Origin: Novosphingobium sp.
GTDB lineage: Bacteria; Pseudomonadota; Alphaproteobacteria; Sphingomonadales; Sphingomonadaceae
DNA: 64,000 bases
NCBI RefSeq assembly: GCF_027531025.1
Contig: NZ_JAPZQX010000002.1
Coordinates: 186,001-250,000 of the forward strand
Direction of reading: 5' to 3'
Below the pieces are notes generated by a model, which did no database searches, was not told the origin of the DNA, and worked only from the letters and a program-made list of their open reading frames with translations. Numbering within the stretch: position 1 is the stretch's first letter; each line of letters opens with the position of its first letter. Shown piece after piece: positions 8,149 to 16,312 of the stretch. The position numbers were made by a program, and so were the translations under genes.

Positions 8149-9123
8149 ATGGACAACCTGACTCACAGCCTGTTTGGCGCTGTTCTGGGGCAAACGGGGC
8201 TCAAGCGCCCTACCGGCCTTGCCATGCCGGCGCTGATCATCGGGGCGAACCTGCCCGATGTCGATGCGGCCTGCTTCTTTTGGCTGGAAGGGACCGAGCA
8301 CCTCGGTTTCCGGCGCGGGATCACGCATGGGCCGCCGGCAATGGTGCTGCTGCCGCTGATCCTGGCGGGCCTGCTGTGGGGGTATGATCGCTGGCAGGCC
8401 CGGCGCGGGACGCGGCCCGAGGAGCGGCTGCCGGTCAGCTTCAAGTGGCTTTACCTCCTCGGCCTGATCGGTTGCCTCAGCCATCCGGCGCTCGATTGGC
8501 TCAATGTCTATGGCATCCGCTTCCTTGAGCCGTTTTCCAGCCAGTGGGCCTACGGCGATACCCTGTTCATCATCGATGTCTGGTGGTGGGCGCTGTTAGG
8601 CTTTGGCCTGTGGTTCTCGCTGCGGCGTGAGCGGGCCGGGAAGACCTGGCGCTGGCCAGCGATCGCGACGCTCGCGGCCAGTCTGCTCTACCTGGGGCAC
8701 AACTATCTGCTGTCCGCATCGACGGTCCTGAATTGGGCGATCAACACCAAGGGGCCTTCCGTTGGCGTGCCGATTGCCGATCCGGTGCGGATTGCCTCGC
8801 CAGTGCCGCTGGCCTTCTGGGAGCGCGAATTCATCGTTGGTGCGCCCAACCATTGGTACCGTGTTGCACCGGGCGAGGTGCCTTCGCCTCGCAATGCGCG
8901 GCCGATCACCGACCAGCCCTGCGCCTGGCCATCGCCAGCACAGCTCGCCAGCGGCGGGTCGCAGGCCGAAGCCTTCCTGTTCTGGAGCCGCGCGCCCTTT
9001 GCCGAGCGGGCCACCGATGGCTCGGTGATCCTGCGCGATGCCCGGTTTTATGATCCGCGCGCGCGGGACCGGTTTGCCGTGCCGCTGCCGGGGGTGAAGT
9101 GCCTGCCGCGAGCAGCTGGTTAG
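8149..9123 (+). CDS. YdjM-like membrane-bound metal-dependent hydrolase
   Basis: This 324 aa protein begins MDNLTHSLFGAVLGQTGL, the signature of the LexA-binding, inner membrane-bound putative hydrolase family (YdjM/YbcI type). Conserved metal-ligand candidates are His6 and an Asp pair in NLPDVDAACF, then HPALDWLN further on. Four to five hydrophobic segments lie in the first half (for example WWWALLGFGLWFS), and the C-terminal half is soluble. It follows korB by 21 nt. The biochemical activity of the family is not well defined. Confidence 0.75.
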   Translation: MDNLTHSLFGAVLGQTGLKRPTGLAMPALIIGANLPDVDAACFFWLEGTEHLGFRRGITHGPPAMVLLPLILAGLLWGYDRWQARRGTRPEERLPVSFKWLYLLGLIGCLSHPALDWLNVYGIRFLEPFSSQWAYGDTLFIIDVWWWALLGFGLWFSLRRERAGKTWRWPAIATLAASLLYLGHNYLLSASTVLNWAINTKGPSVGVPIADPVRIASPVPLAFWEREFIVGAPNHWYRVAPGEVPSPRNARPITDQPCAWPSPAQLASGGSQAEAFLFWSRAPFAERATDGSVILRDARFYDPRARDRFAVPLPGVKCLPRAAG

Positions 9124-9181
9124 GCGGGCAGGCCGAAAGGCCAGCTTGCTGCCCGGCCCGGCCTGCACGAAGGGCTGAGGC

Positions 9182-10552
9182 ATGACCACGCCCATCATCG
9201 TCTGGCTGCGCCGCGACCTGCGGCTGGCCGATCAGCCTGCCTTCCGTGCTGCTGCGTCCAAAGGCCCGGTGATCCCGGTCTATGTGCTGGATGACGAGGG
9301 CGCAAAGCATCGCCGGATGGGCGCGGCTTCGCGCTGGTGGCTGCACCATTCGCTCGCCAGCCTGGCTGCCGATCTGCGGGCAGCCGGATCGCGCCTGATC
9401 CTGCGCCGCGGCAAGAGCGAGGAGGTGCTGGCGGCGCTGGCGGCGGAGACCGGCGCGCGCGAAGTCCACGGCCTGCACCATGTCGAGCCGTGGTGGCGCA
9501 ATGCCGAGCGGGCGGTGGGCAAGGGGCTGGACCTGACGCTGCACCATGGCCTCTACCTCGCCCCGCCGGGTTCGGTGCTGACCGGCGGGGGCACGCCCTT
9601 CAAGATCTACACCCCGTTCTGGCGCGCCTTGCAGGAACGGATGCCGCCCGCGCCGCCGCTCCCCGCGCCAAAGCTGACCGCGCCGGATGCTTGGCCCACC
9701 AGTGACAAGCTGGAAGACTGGCAGCTGCTCCCCACCAGGCCTGATTGGGCCGGGGGCCTGCGCGCCGAATGGACGCCGGGCGAGGGCGGGGCGGCCGAGC
9801 GGCTGGAAACCTTCACCCGCCGCGCTGCCCGCTATGCCGAGCGCCGCAACCTGCCCGCGATGCTGGGCACTTCGCGCCTCTCCCCGCATCTCCATTTTGG
9901 CGAGGTTTCGCCCGCGCAGGTCTGGCACGCGCTGGCCGGGGCGGGTGGCTCGGTCGCAACCTTCCTGGGGGAACTGGGCTGGCGTGACTATGCCGCCAAC
10001 GTGATCCACCAATTCCCGGACTATGGCGCGCGCTCCTACAAGGAGGAGTATGACCGGCTGGCATGGCGGACCGGGCCTGAAGCCGAGGCGGACCTTGCGG
10101 CCTGGCAGCAGGGCCGCACCGGCTATCCGATCGTCGATGCGGGAATGCGCGAGCTCTGGGCCACCGGCTGGATGCACAACCGGGTGCGGATGATCGTCGC
10201 CAGCTTCCTGATCAAGCACCTGCTGATCGACTGGCGGCGCGGCGAGGAATGGTTCTGGGATACGCTGGTGGACGCCGACTATGGCCAGAACGCAGTCAAC
10301 TGGCAGTGGAGCGCCGGGTCCGGCGTCGATGCCAACATGTTCGTGCGGATCATGGCTCCGTTGACGCAAAGCCCCAAGTTCGATGCGGCTGGCTATATCC
10401 GCCAATGGGTGCCCGAACTGGCGAAGCTGGGCGATGCCGAGATCCACGATCCCGGCCTGCTGCGCCCGCGCGGCTATCCCGCCAAGCTCGTCGAGCACAC
10501 CCTGGGTCGCGCCAGAGCGCTGGCCGCCCATGCCAAGCTGAAAGCGGTTTGA
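9182..10552 (+). CDS. phrB: Deoxyribodipyrimidine photolyase (cryptochrome/photolyase family)
   Basis: This 456 aa protein has the N-terminal antenna-binding Rossmann domain (IIVWLRRDLRLADQPAF) and the C-terminal FAD-binding domain. The latter shows the conserved TGYPIVDAGMRELWATGWMH, NRVRMIVASFLIKHLL and the DADYGQNAVNWQWSAGSG segment that contacts flavin. It repairs cyclobutane pyrimidine dimers in a light-dependent reaction. The length equals class I CPD photolyases. It marks the right edge of the core-genome block; the catabolic island begins after it. Confidence 0.92.
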   Translation: MTTPIIVWLRRDLRLADQPAFRAAASKGPVIPVYVLDDEGAKHRRMGAASRWWLHHSLASLAADLRAAGSRLILRRGKSEEVLAALAAETGAREVHGLHHVEPWWRNAERAVGKGLDLTLHHGLYLAPPGSVLTGGGTPFKIYTPFWRALQERMPPAPPLPAPKLTAPDAWPTSDKLEDWQLLPTRPDWAGGLRAEWTPGEGGAAERLETFTRRAARYAERRNLPAMLGTSRLSPHLHFGEVSPAQVWHALAGAGGSVATFLGELGWRDYAANVIHQFPDYGARSYKEEYDRLAWRTGPEAEADLAAWQQGRTGYPIVDAGMRELWATGWMHNRVRMIVASFLIKHLLIDWRRGEEWFWDTLVDADYGQNAVNWQWSAGSGVDANMFVRIMAPLTQSPKFDAAGYIRQWVPELAKLGDAEIHDPGLLRPRGYPAKLVEHTLGRARALAAHAKLKAV

Positions 10553-10581
10553 TCGCACAGCGGTGAACTGACGCACCATTC

Positions 10582-10599
10582 CTTTGACCTCGGTCAAAG
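10582..10599. repeat. Inverted repeat CTTTGACC-TC-GGTCAAAG
   Basis: This is a perfect 8+8 nt inverted repeat with a 2-nt spacer in the gap between phrB and the methyltransferase gene. The inner TTGAC-N4-GTCAA arrangement resembles CRP/FNR-superfamily sites. No T-run follows, so it is not a convincing terminator. It lies about 119 nt before the next start codon. The rest of the gap 10553-10717 holds a possible TTGACA -35 box at 10647-10652 and the TTGTCCGGACAA site. Confidence 0.45.
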
Positions 10600-10673
10600 C
10601 GAGCCATTTGTGGTACGGTTAGGTCAGCAAATGGGACGCAACTAGCTTGACAGTGTTGCGGTCGCATGAAAAG

Positions 10674-10685
10674 TTGTCCGGACAA
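10674..10685. promoter_or_regulatory. Island operator site 1 (TTGTCCGGACAA)
   Basis: Perfect 12-nt palindrome, exact consensus, 33 nt upstream of the methyltransferase ATG at 10718. It heads the operon methyltransferase, small partner protein, membrane protein. The same sequence recurs upstream of most units of the island. Confidence 0.75.
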
Positions 10686-10717
10686 ATTTGGCGACACCGC
10701 CGGATTGGAGAGTGGTC

Positions 10718-11932
10718 ATGAGTGCCGAACTGCCGCCCCCCTATACCGCGCTTACCAAGCACCCGATGCTGGCGCGCACAAACCACGATGAATCCGCGCG
10801 GTTCAATTTCCTGACACACCTGAACCGCTATCTCTCGGGTACGCTCGGGCCGGGCAACAAGCTGGCCTATGAAAGGCGCGTCCTGCCAGCCTTCCGCGAA
10901 GAGCATGGCCGTGATCCCGAGCACCGGTACGAAATCCGCGACTGGATGAACGAGGACCCGTTCCACCGGATGTGGTCGGCGTTGAAGCGGAATTCCATGG
11001 AAATGCGCCAGCAGAATGGCCGTTCGACCGTGTTGCGCCAGCTTGATGAGCTCGATGCCCAGGCTCGCCAGTTCAACGAGCATTCCGGCCAGCTTGAGCT
11101 TGATCCGAAGATCGAGCAGCCGATCTACCAGACTGCGGTGGACATTCATTGCCAGCCGGGCGGCTACCACGGGGAGGAACGTCCAGGTGATGTCTCGGCC
11201 GGTGCCAACTATGACGTCGGTATCTTCGCCACGACCGGCGGCGCGCTAGGCGGTCTCAATGATGGTGGTGGCCAGGCCGTTGTTGCCTGGGCCAAGAAGG
11301 AGCGGCCGGACTGGCAGCCGCGGCGCATTCTCGATGTCGGCTGCACGGTAGGTCACAATGCCGTGCCGATCGCCGCGGCCTATCCCGAAGCCGAAGTGAT
11401 CGCGATCGATACTGCCGGCCCGTCGCTGCGCTATGGCGCAGCGCGTGCGGCCGGGTTGGGGGTCAAGAACATCAAGTTCGTCCAGGCCAGTGGTGAGGAC
11501 CTCTCACGCTATCCGGACGGCCATTTCGACTGGGTGCAGACCACCATGTTCCTGCACGAACTGTCGGCCGAATCGATGCCGCGCCTCTTGGCCGAGTGCA
11601 ACCGCGTGCTGGCCCCGGGCGGGCTCATTCTGCATGTCGAGCAGCCGCAATACTCGCCGGAAATGCCGCTGTTCGAGCAGTTCATGCGCGATTGGGACGC
11701 CTTCAACAACAACGAGCCGTTCTGGTCGGCGATGCATGGGAAGGACCTGAAGGATGTGATGGCTGGCGCCGGCTTTGCCAAGGCCGATCAGTTCGTGGTG
11801 GGTGTGCGGGCGGTGGTCGATCGCTCGATCTTCCCGGCTGCCGAAAGCGAGGAACAGGAAGACTATGGCCGCGCGGCGGTCTGGAACGCTTATGGCGCCT
11901 GGAAGCCCGTCGCGAAGGAGATGGCGGCATGA
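10718..11932 (+). CDS. Class I SAM-dependent methyltransferase (copy A)
   Basis: This 404 aa protein has an unassigned N-terminal region (about 1-195) and a methyltransferase domain. Motif I is ILDVGCTVGHN at residues 204-214, followed by an acidic strand end (AEVIAIDTAG) and a later MFLHELS segment. I place the start at 10718 because GGAG precedes it; an upstream ATG at 10688 nearly abuts the operator. It is a paralogue of the protein at 23066-24253: both share QPxRILDxGCTxGHN, the (V/I)D(I/V)HxxPGxY block and a terminal YGAWK. The N-terminal half is not a standard add-on and may hold the substrate site. The methyl acceptor is unknown. It overlaps the next gene by 4 nt. Confidence 0.82.
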   Translation: MSAELPPPYTALTKHPMLARTNHDESARFNFLTHLNRYLSGTLGPGNKLAYERRVLPAFREEHGRDPEHRYEIRDWMNEDPFHRMWSALKRNSMEMRQQNGRSTVLRQLDELDAQARQFNEHSGQLELDPKIEQPIYQTAVDIHCQPGGYHGEERPGDVSAGANYDVGIFATTGGALGGLNDGGGQAVVAWAKKERPDWQPRRILDVGCTVGHNAVPIAAAYPEAEVIAIDTAGPSLRYGAARAAGLGVKNIKFVQASGEDLSRYPDGHFDWVQTTMFLHELSAESMPRLLAECNRVLAPGGLILHVEQPQYSPEMPLFEQFMRDWDAFNNNEPFWSAMHGKDLKDVMAGAGFAKADQFVVGVRAVVDRSIFPAAESEEQEDYGRAAVWNAYGAWKPVAKEMAA

Positions 11933-12285
11933 CCGAAGGGATCGACTGGATCGCCCGCGCAGGTGCCAAGCCCAAGGGACGACGCCCCGCCTTTTTCGAT
12001 GACCCGGCGGTTGACCGCCTGTTGTCTTTGACCATGGCCGTTGTGGGTGAGGTCTCGGTGCTGCGCGAGCGGCTCGACACGGTCGAGCGTCTGCTCGACG
12101 CCAAGGGCACGATCAGCCGCGCCGACATCGAGGCCTATGCCCCGGACCGGACGGCTGGCGAAGAGCGTGGCGAAATGACCCGCGCCTATATCGCCCGGGT
12201 AATGCGCGGCTTCCAACAGGAGGTCGAAGCGCTTGAAAATCCGGATCCGCCAATCATGGACTGGGTGGAAAAGTTCTCGAAGTAA
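11929..12285 (+). CDS. Small helical partner protein of methyltransferase A
   Basis: This 118 aa protein starts with an ATG overlapping the methyltransferase stop by 4 nt. I do not recognise a named family. The middle (FFDDPAVDRLLSLTMAVV, then GEVSVLRERLDTVERLL) is predicted helical and may form a coiled coil. The same arrangement, FFADPGMDRFVAVVMNLAQE then VWVQEERLLALEE, occurs in the small gene after methyltransferase B (24250-24498). The repeated pairing suggests an obligate partner or accessory subunit of the methyltransferase. Confidence 0.7.
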   Translation: MTEGIDWIARAGAKPKGRRPAFFDDPAVDRLLSLTMAVVGEVSVLRERLDTVERLLDAKGTISRADIEAYAPDRTAGEERGEMTRAYIARVMRGFQQEVEALENPDPPIMDWVEKFSK

Positions 12286-12324
12286 GGATCGACCGCTGGC
12301 GGCGGCGCGAAGGGGGGAAGGCGA

Positions 12325-12999
12325 ATGGAAGAAGTGCTGGTGCTGCGCTGGCTGCACATCATCGCCATGGTCTATTGGCTGGGCGGCGAATGGGGTGTGT
12401 TCCAGACGAGCTACAACGTGATCAACCGCAACCTGTCGCTCGATGAGCGCCGACGGCACATGGAAACCGCTTATCGTATTGATATCCTTGCGCGGACTGG
12501 CATCATCACCCTGTTACCGCTGGGGCTGCACATGGGCAACATTTATGGCCTGCAGCCTTATGGCGGCTCCTTCCTGACTGGAATGTGGATTTTTGTCGCA
12601 GTGTGGCTGGGGCTATGCTGGGCCGCCTTCTTCAAGCGCGAAACTGATCTTGGCATCAAGCTGACCAAGCTGGACGAGATGGTGCGCTGGGTGCTCATTC
12701 CCACCATCTTCGTGGTCGGCATTTCCTCGCTGATGGGCAATGGGCCATTCGTCGCAGACGAAGGGACGCGCTGGTATGCCTGGAAGTTCACGCTCTATGG
12801 GTTTGCATTGTGCATCGGCCTGGGCCTGCGCTGGATCATGCGGGCCTGGACCACGCGTTTCCGTCAGCTCGCCGAAGGACCGAACCCGGCCGCCGAGGCT
12901 GCGCTGGAGCGGGAGATCGGCTGGGGCCGGATGCTGGCCTATATTTACTGGATCACCATTTCGGGGATCTGCTTCCTGGGGACGGTGAAGCCGCTCTGA
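12325..12999 (+). CDS. CopD-like multi-pass membrane protein (copy 1)
   Basis: This 224 aa integral membrane protein has about five or six hydrophobic segments. The first helix holds His10 followed by a WLGG motif (RWLHIIAMVYWLGGEWGVF), resembling CopD/DUF-type membrane proteins that may bind haem or metal. Paralogues with the same N-terminal His-x7/8-WLG-acidic pattern occur at 37738-38421 and 41171-41815. A GTVKPL end resembles GAVKPTP in copy 2. It ends the operon begun by methyltransferase A; a strong terminator follows 25 nt later. Function is unknown. Confidence 0.7.
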   Translation: MEEVLVLRWLHIIAMVYWLGGEWGVFQTSYNVINRNLSLDERRRHMETAYRIDILARTGIITLLPLGLHMGNIYGLQPYGGSFLTGMWIFVAVWLGLCWAAFFKRETDLGIKLTKLDEMVRWVLIPTIFVVGISSLMGNGPFVADEGTRWYAWKFTLYGFALCIGLGLRWIMRAWTTRFRQLAEGPNPAAEAALEREIGWGRMLAYIYWITISGICFLGTVKPL

Positions 13000-13023
13000 G
13001 GAAGGCCAAACCGGAACACCAAG

Positions 13024-13049
13024 GGGCTCCCCGGTCGGGGAGCCCTTTT
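13024..13049 (+). terminator. Rho-independent terminator
   Basis: GGGCTCCCC (13024-13032), loop GGTC, GGGGAGCCC (13037-13045), then TTTT. It ends the plus-strand methyltransferase operon and touches the stop codon of the convergent VOC gene. Confidence 0.88.
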
Positions 13050-13618
13050 CATTTCAGGATCTGGTTCATCTCGATCAGGATGCCGTCGGGATCGAAGAAA
13101 TTGCAGCCCATCACCCGGATATCCGGTCCGCCATTGCGCCCCGGATAGATCTGCAGGCGCGGTTCGGCGGTGAAGGTTACCCCCGGCACTGCCTTGGCCG
13201 CCTTGCAGCGGCCTTCGACATCATCAGTGTTCATTACGATCACCACGCCGCCCGGGCCCATCCGGGTGGGATAGGGCGCGGCCGGCAACTTTGGCTCGAT
13301 CCATTGCATCAGTCCGATCCAGCCGACCCAGCCATCGTTGGCATTGAGCAGCACTAGCCGCGCGCTGGCGCCGGGCGGGCCAGCGGGCAGGGCAACGCCG
13401 CTGGTTTCAACCACGGTATCATAGTTGACCTTCATCCCCACGACATCGCGGTAAAGCTTGAGGCTGGCTTCCATGTCGCGGACGATCAGCGTGGTTCGCC
13501 GGACATCGGTTGGCACCCGCTCTGCCGGGGCTGTCACTCCCGGCGCGGTCGGCTTGTCCTGGGCCTGAACACAAGCGGCGGCAACGAGTGCCAGCAGGGG
13601 CAGGGCTATGCGCATCAC
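13049..13618 (-). CDS. Exported VOC-family protein (glyoxalase/dioxygenase fold)
   Basis: This 189 aa protein has a signal sequence ending LLALVAAACVQAQ, with a lipobox-like AAAC, so it may be a periplasmic lipoprotein or soluble exported protein. The mature part (RRTTLIVRDMEASLKLYRD, later FFDPDGILIEMNQ) is a glyoxalase/bleomycin-resistance/dioxygenase domain. It is the last gene of a seven-gene operon, overlapping the CoA-transferase stop by 4 nt. An exported VOC enzyme is unusual, and the island has another at 34072-35100. Metal binding and substrate are unknown. Confidence 0.78.
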   Translation of the reverse strand: MMRIALPLLALVAAACVQAQDKPTAPGVTAPAERVPTDVRRTTLIVRDMEASLKLYRDVVGMKVNYDTVVETSGVALPAGPPGASARLVLLNANDGWVGWIGLMQWIEPKLPAAPYPTRMGPGGVVIVMNTDDVEGRCKAAKAVPGVTFTAEPRLQIYPGRNGGPDIRVMGCNFFDPDGILIEMNQILK

Positions 13619-14796
13619 TGGCTTTCCTCGACCGCACCGGTTTCGATCAATGTCGCGATCCGTTCGGCTGGATAGCCGAGGCTTTCCAGCACGGCGCGGG
13701 CATCGGCACCTGGCTTCGGCAAGGCACTTGGAGCGCCCGGACGCTTGCCGTCCATTTCCAGCGGGATTGTCGGCAATTTGGTCTCCGCGCCCGTGTCGAG
13801 CCTGACCGGCTCCATCCCCCCGGCGTTGAGGTGGGGATCGTCGAACAGCTCTTCCGGCTTGCCGATCGGGGCAAAGGGCATGCCGGTTCCGTCAAGCTTC
13901 GCAATGACTTCTGCGCGGGTCATCTGGCCGACCAGATCGCGGATGCGTGGCAGGATCCGCTCACGGGCAAGGACACGCTGGTTGTTGGCGCGGATACTCT
14001 CGTCGGCCCAGAGGTCGTCGAGCCCGAACAGCGCGCAGAACTTCTGCCACAGGGCATCGGTGACGACGCCAATGAAGACCGGATCGTCCTTCGTCTCGAA
14101 CACGTCATAGATCGCCCAGGCCGAGACCCGTGCCGGCATCGGCGCTGCCGGTTTGCCGGTTACCGCGAACTGCGCCATGTGCTGGCCAACAAGATAGGCG
14201 GTGGTCTCGAACAGGCTGGCAACCACCTTCTGCCCGCGTCCGGTGCGGTGGCGTTCCTCCAGCGCGGCGAGAATCCCGATCACGCCAAACATCCCGCCGG
14301 TCACGTCGATCACGCTGGCCCCGGCGCGCAGGGGGCGACCCGGTGGCCCGGTCATGTATGCAAGCCCGCCCATCATCTGCGCGACCTCGTCCAGCGCGGT
14401 CCGCTGTTCATAGGGGCCGGGGAGGAAGCCCTTTTCGGAGCAGTAGATCAGCCGGGGGTTGCTCTTGGCAAGGCTGCTGTAATCCAGCCCCAGCCGGTCA
14501 AGCGCGCCGGGACGGAAGTTTTCGACCAGCACGTCGGCCTGGGCGCAGAGGTCCTTGGCAACGGCAAGACCATCGGTTGACTTGAGGTCGAGGCAGATCG
14601 ACTGCTTGCCGCGGTTGTACATCGGGAAATAGCCCGCCCCCGAGCCGAGCAGCCGCCGGGTCTGGTCGCCACCGATTGGCTCGACCCGTACCACTTCGGC
14701 GCCAAGTCCGGCCAGAATATGACCGACCGTCGGCCCCATCACCATGTGGGTAAACTCGACCACCTTGATCCCGGCGAGAGGGGTGGGTGCGCTCAT
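13615..14796 (-). CDS. CoA-transferase family III (CaiB/BaiF)
   Basis: This 393 aa protein has the family III N-terminal Rossmann signature (LAGIKVVEFTHMVMGPTVG, then AEVVRVEP) and the region around the catalytic Asp (GASVIDVTGGMFGVIGILAA). It transfers CoA between carboxylic acids through a glutamyl/aspartyl anhydride-type mechanism. It is between an HMG-CoA-lyase-like gene (4-nt overlap) and the exported VOC gene. In the context of leuCD and a lyase it probably activates a hydroxylated dicarboxylate, such as a 2-alkylmalate, before C-C cleavage. That substrate is inference. Confidence 0.85.
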   Translation of the reverse strand: MSAPTPLAGIKVVEFTHMVMGPTVGHILAGLGAEVVRVEPIGGDQTRRLLGSGAGYFPMYNRGKQSICLDLKSTDGLAVAKDLCAQADVLVENFRPGALDRLGLDYSSLAKSNPRLIYCSEKGFLPGPYEQRTALDEVAQMMGGLAYMTGPPGRPLRAGASVIDVTGGMFGVIGILAALEERHRTGRGQKVVASLFETTAYLVGQHMAQFAVTGKPAAPMPARVSAWAIYDVFETKDDPVFIGVVTDALWQKFCALFGLDDLWADESIRANNQRVLARERILPRIRDLVGQMTRAEVIAKLDGTGMPFAPIGKPEELFDDPHLNAGGMEPVRLDTGAETKLPTIPLEMDGKRPGAPSALPKPGADARAVLESLGYPAERIATLIETGAVEESQ

Positions 14797-15710
14797 CGGG
14801 CGAGCCTTTCGTTGTAATCGAGCATCGGTCCGGCATCAGGCGTGAAACCATAGAGCGGCTCACCGGGGAGTGCTTCGGTGAGGATCTGGCGGACTTCCAG
14901 CAGCTTGGCGAGGTCGATCCCGGTCTTGAGGCCCATCGAATTGAGCATCAGCACCAGATCCTCGGTCACCAGGTTGCCCGAAGCGCCGGGCGCATAGGGG
15001 CACCCGCCCAGACCGCCGAGCGAGGCATCGAGCGTGGTGATCCCTTCCTCCAGCCCCGCCAGTGCATTGGCGAGACCAAGGCCGCGGGTGTTGTGGAGGT
15101 GGAGCGTGGTGAGCTTGTCCCCCACTGCGCCGCGCACCTTCCGGATCAGGCGTTTGACCTGGGCCGGATCGGCATAGCCCGTCGTGTCGGACAGGCTGAA
15201 TTCCTGTGCCCCGGCCTCGGCGGCGGCGGCGGCCAGGCGGACAACCTGCTCCTCGCTGACCGCGCCTTCGATCGTGCAGCCAAAGGCGGTGGAAAGGCCC
15301 ACGGCGAAATGGACGCCGCCTGTCTTGGCGATCTGGGCCACTTCGGCGATCTCCGCCAGCATCGCCGGATGGTCCTTGCGGACATTGCGCAGTGAATGGG
15401 TCTCGCTCATCGAGAAGGGGATCGACATGGCGTGGACCCCGGCTTCCACCGCGCGCGCCGCCCCCTTGGCATTTGGGACCAGCGCGACGACGTTCAGCCC
15501 CGGAAAGGTCCGGGCGAAAGCCACCAGTTCTGCCGTATCGGCCATCTGCGGCAGCAGGCTGGGCGGGACGAATGAGCCGACCTCGATCTCCTTTACCCCG
15601 GCTGCCGCCTCGGCAGCGATCCAGGCCTTCTTGGCCTCGAGTGGCATGACCCGGTCAATCGACTGGAGCCCATCGCGCGGGCCGACTTCGGAGACGAGGA
15701 TTTCGGTCAT
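14793..15710 (-). CDS. HMG-CoA lyase family protein (copy 1)
   Basis: The ATG at 15710 overlaps the leuD-like stop by 4 nt and gives 305 aa. The DRE-TIM barrel is clear: SEVGPRDGLQ at the start, SLSDTTGYADP and LHLHNTRGLGLANA in the middle, and GGLGGCPYAPGASGN carrying the catalytic loop Cys. The family cleaves 3-hydroxy-3-methylglutaryl-CoA and related tertiary 3-hydroxyacyl-CoAs. With LeuCD and a CoA-transferase in one operon, citramalyl-CoA or a longer 2-alkylmalyl-CoA is as likely a substrate as HMG-CoA. A second copy is at 52952-53878. Confidence 0.85.
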   Translation of the reverse strand: MTEILVSEVGPRDGLQSIDRVMPLEAKKAWIAAEAAAGVKEIEVGSFVPPSLLPQMADTAELVAFARTFPGLNVVALVPNAKGAARAVEAGVHAMSIPFSMSETHSLRNVRKDHPAMLAEIAEVAQIAKTGGVHFAVGLSTAFGCTIEGAVSEEQVVRLAAAAAEAGAQEFSLSDTTGYADPAQVKRLIRKVRGAVGDKLTTLHLHNTRGLGLANALAGLEEGITTLDASLGGLGGCPYAPGASGNLVTEDLVLMLNSMGLKTGIDLAKLLEVRQILTEALPGEPLYGFTPDAGPMLDYNERLAR

Positions 15711-16312
15711 GCACGCTTCTCCAAATAGACCCACGGCCGCGCCGCGCGATCCGCCTCGGTCCAGGCGGCGATGGCTTCGCGGTGCTTTAGCGTCAGGTCG
15801 ATGGCATCCAGCCCTTCGAGCAGCATGGCCTTGGCCTCCGCGTCCAGCGCGAAATGCCAGGTCTTGCCGCTGGCCGAGACGGTTTGCGTTGGCAGGTCGA
15901 TAGTTACCATCGCCCACTGCAGTTCGCGCACCACCTCTTCGGGCAGTTCGACCGGCAGCAGGCCGTTGCGCAGGCAGTTGCTCTTGAAGATCGGGGCAAA
16001 GCTGGGCGCGATGATCGCCTCGATCCCGAATTCGGCCAGCGCCCAGACGGCGTGCTCGCGGCTTGATCCGCAGCCGAAATTGGCGCCGCCCAGCAGCAAC
16101 CGGGTGCCGATCGCATCGCGCTGGTTGAGCACGAACGACGGATCGTTGATCCGCTTGTCGGCATCTGTGTAACGCCAGGGCGCGAACAGCCCGTCGGCCA
16201 GGCCCGTGCGCCCGGTGCTGCGCATTTCGCGGCTGGGGATGATCGTATCGGTATCGATATTGTCGATCAGCAGTGGCACGCCCGGGCTCGTAATGGTGGA
16301 AACAGGCTTCAT
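15707..16312 (-). CDS. leuD: 3-isopropylmalate dehydratase-type hydro-lyase, small subunit
   Basis: This 201 aa subunit has IDTDTIIPSREM, the GANFGCGSSREHAVWAL signature and FKSNCLRNGLLP, as in LeuD. It supplies the swivel domain to the aconitase-fold enzyme made with the large subunit encoded just upstream (4-nt overlap). Housekeeping leuCD usually lies with leuB or elsewhere in the genome. Here it sits with a lyase and CoA-transferase, so it may hydrate a maleate-type substrate (maleate, citraconate or an alkylmaleate) rather than make leucine. The symbol reflects family, not proven role. Confidence 0.85.
   Translation of the reverse strand: MKPVSTITSPGVPLLIDNIDTDTIIPSREMRSTGRTGLADGLFAPWRYTDADKRINDPSFVLNQRDAIGTRLLLGGANFGCGSSREHAVWALAEFGIEAIIAPSFAPIFKSNCLRNGLLPVELPEEVVRELQWAMVTIDLPTQTVSASGKTWHFALDAEAKAMLLEGLDAIDLTLKHREAIAAWTEADRAARPWVYLEKRA

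Noticed and set aside
6943..8484. 513-codon minus-strand frame antisense to korB
   Set aside because: Arg/Gly/Ala-rich shadow of korB and its neighbour, with no family features.
12286..12324. Possible extra gene between the small partner protein and the membrane protein
   Set aside because: Only 39 nt; it holds a ribosome-binding site and nothing else.
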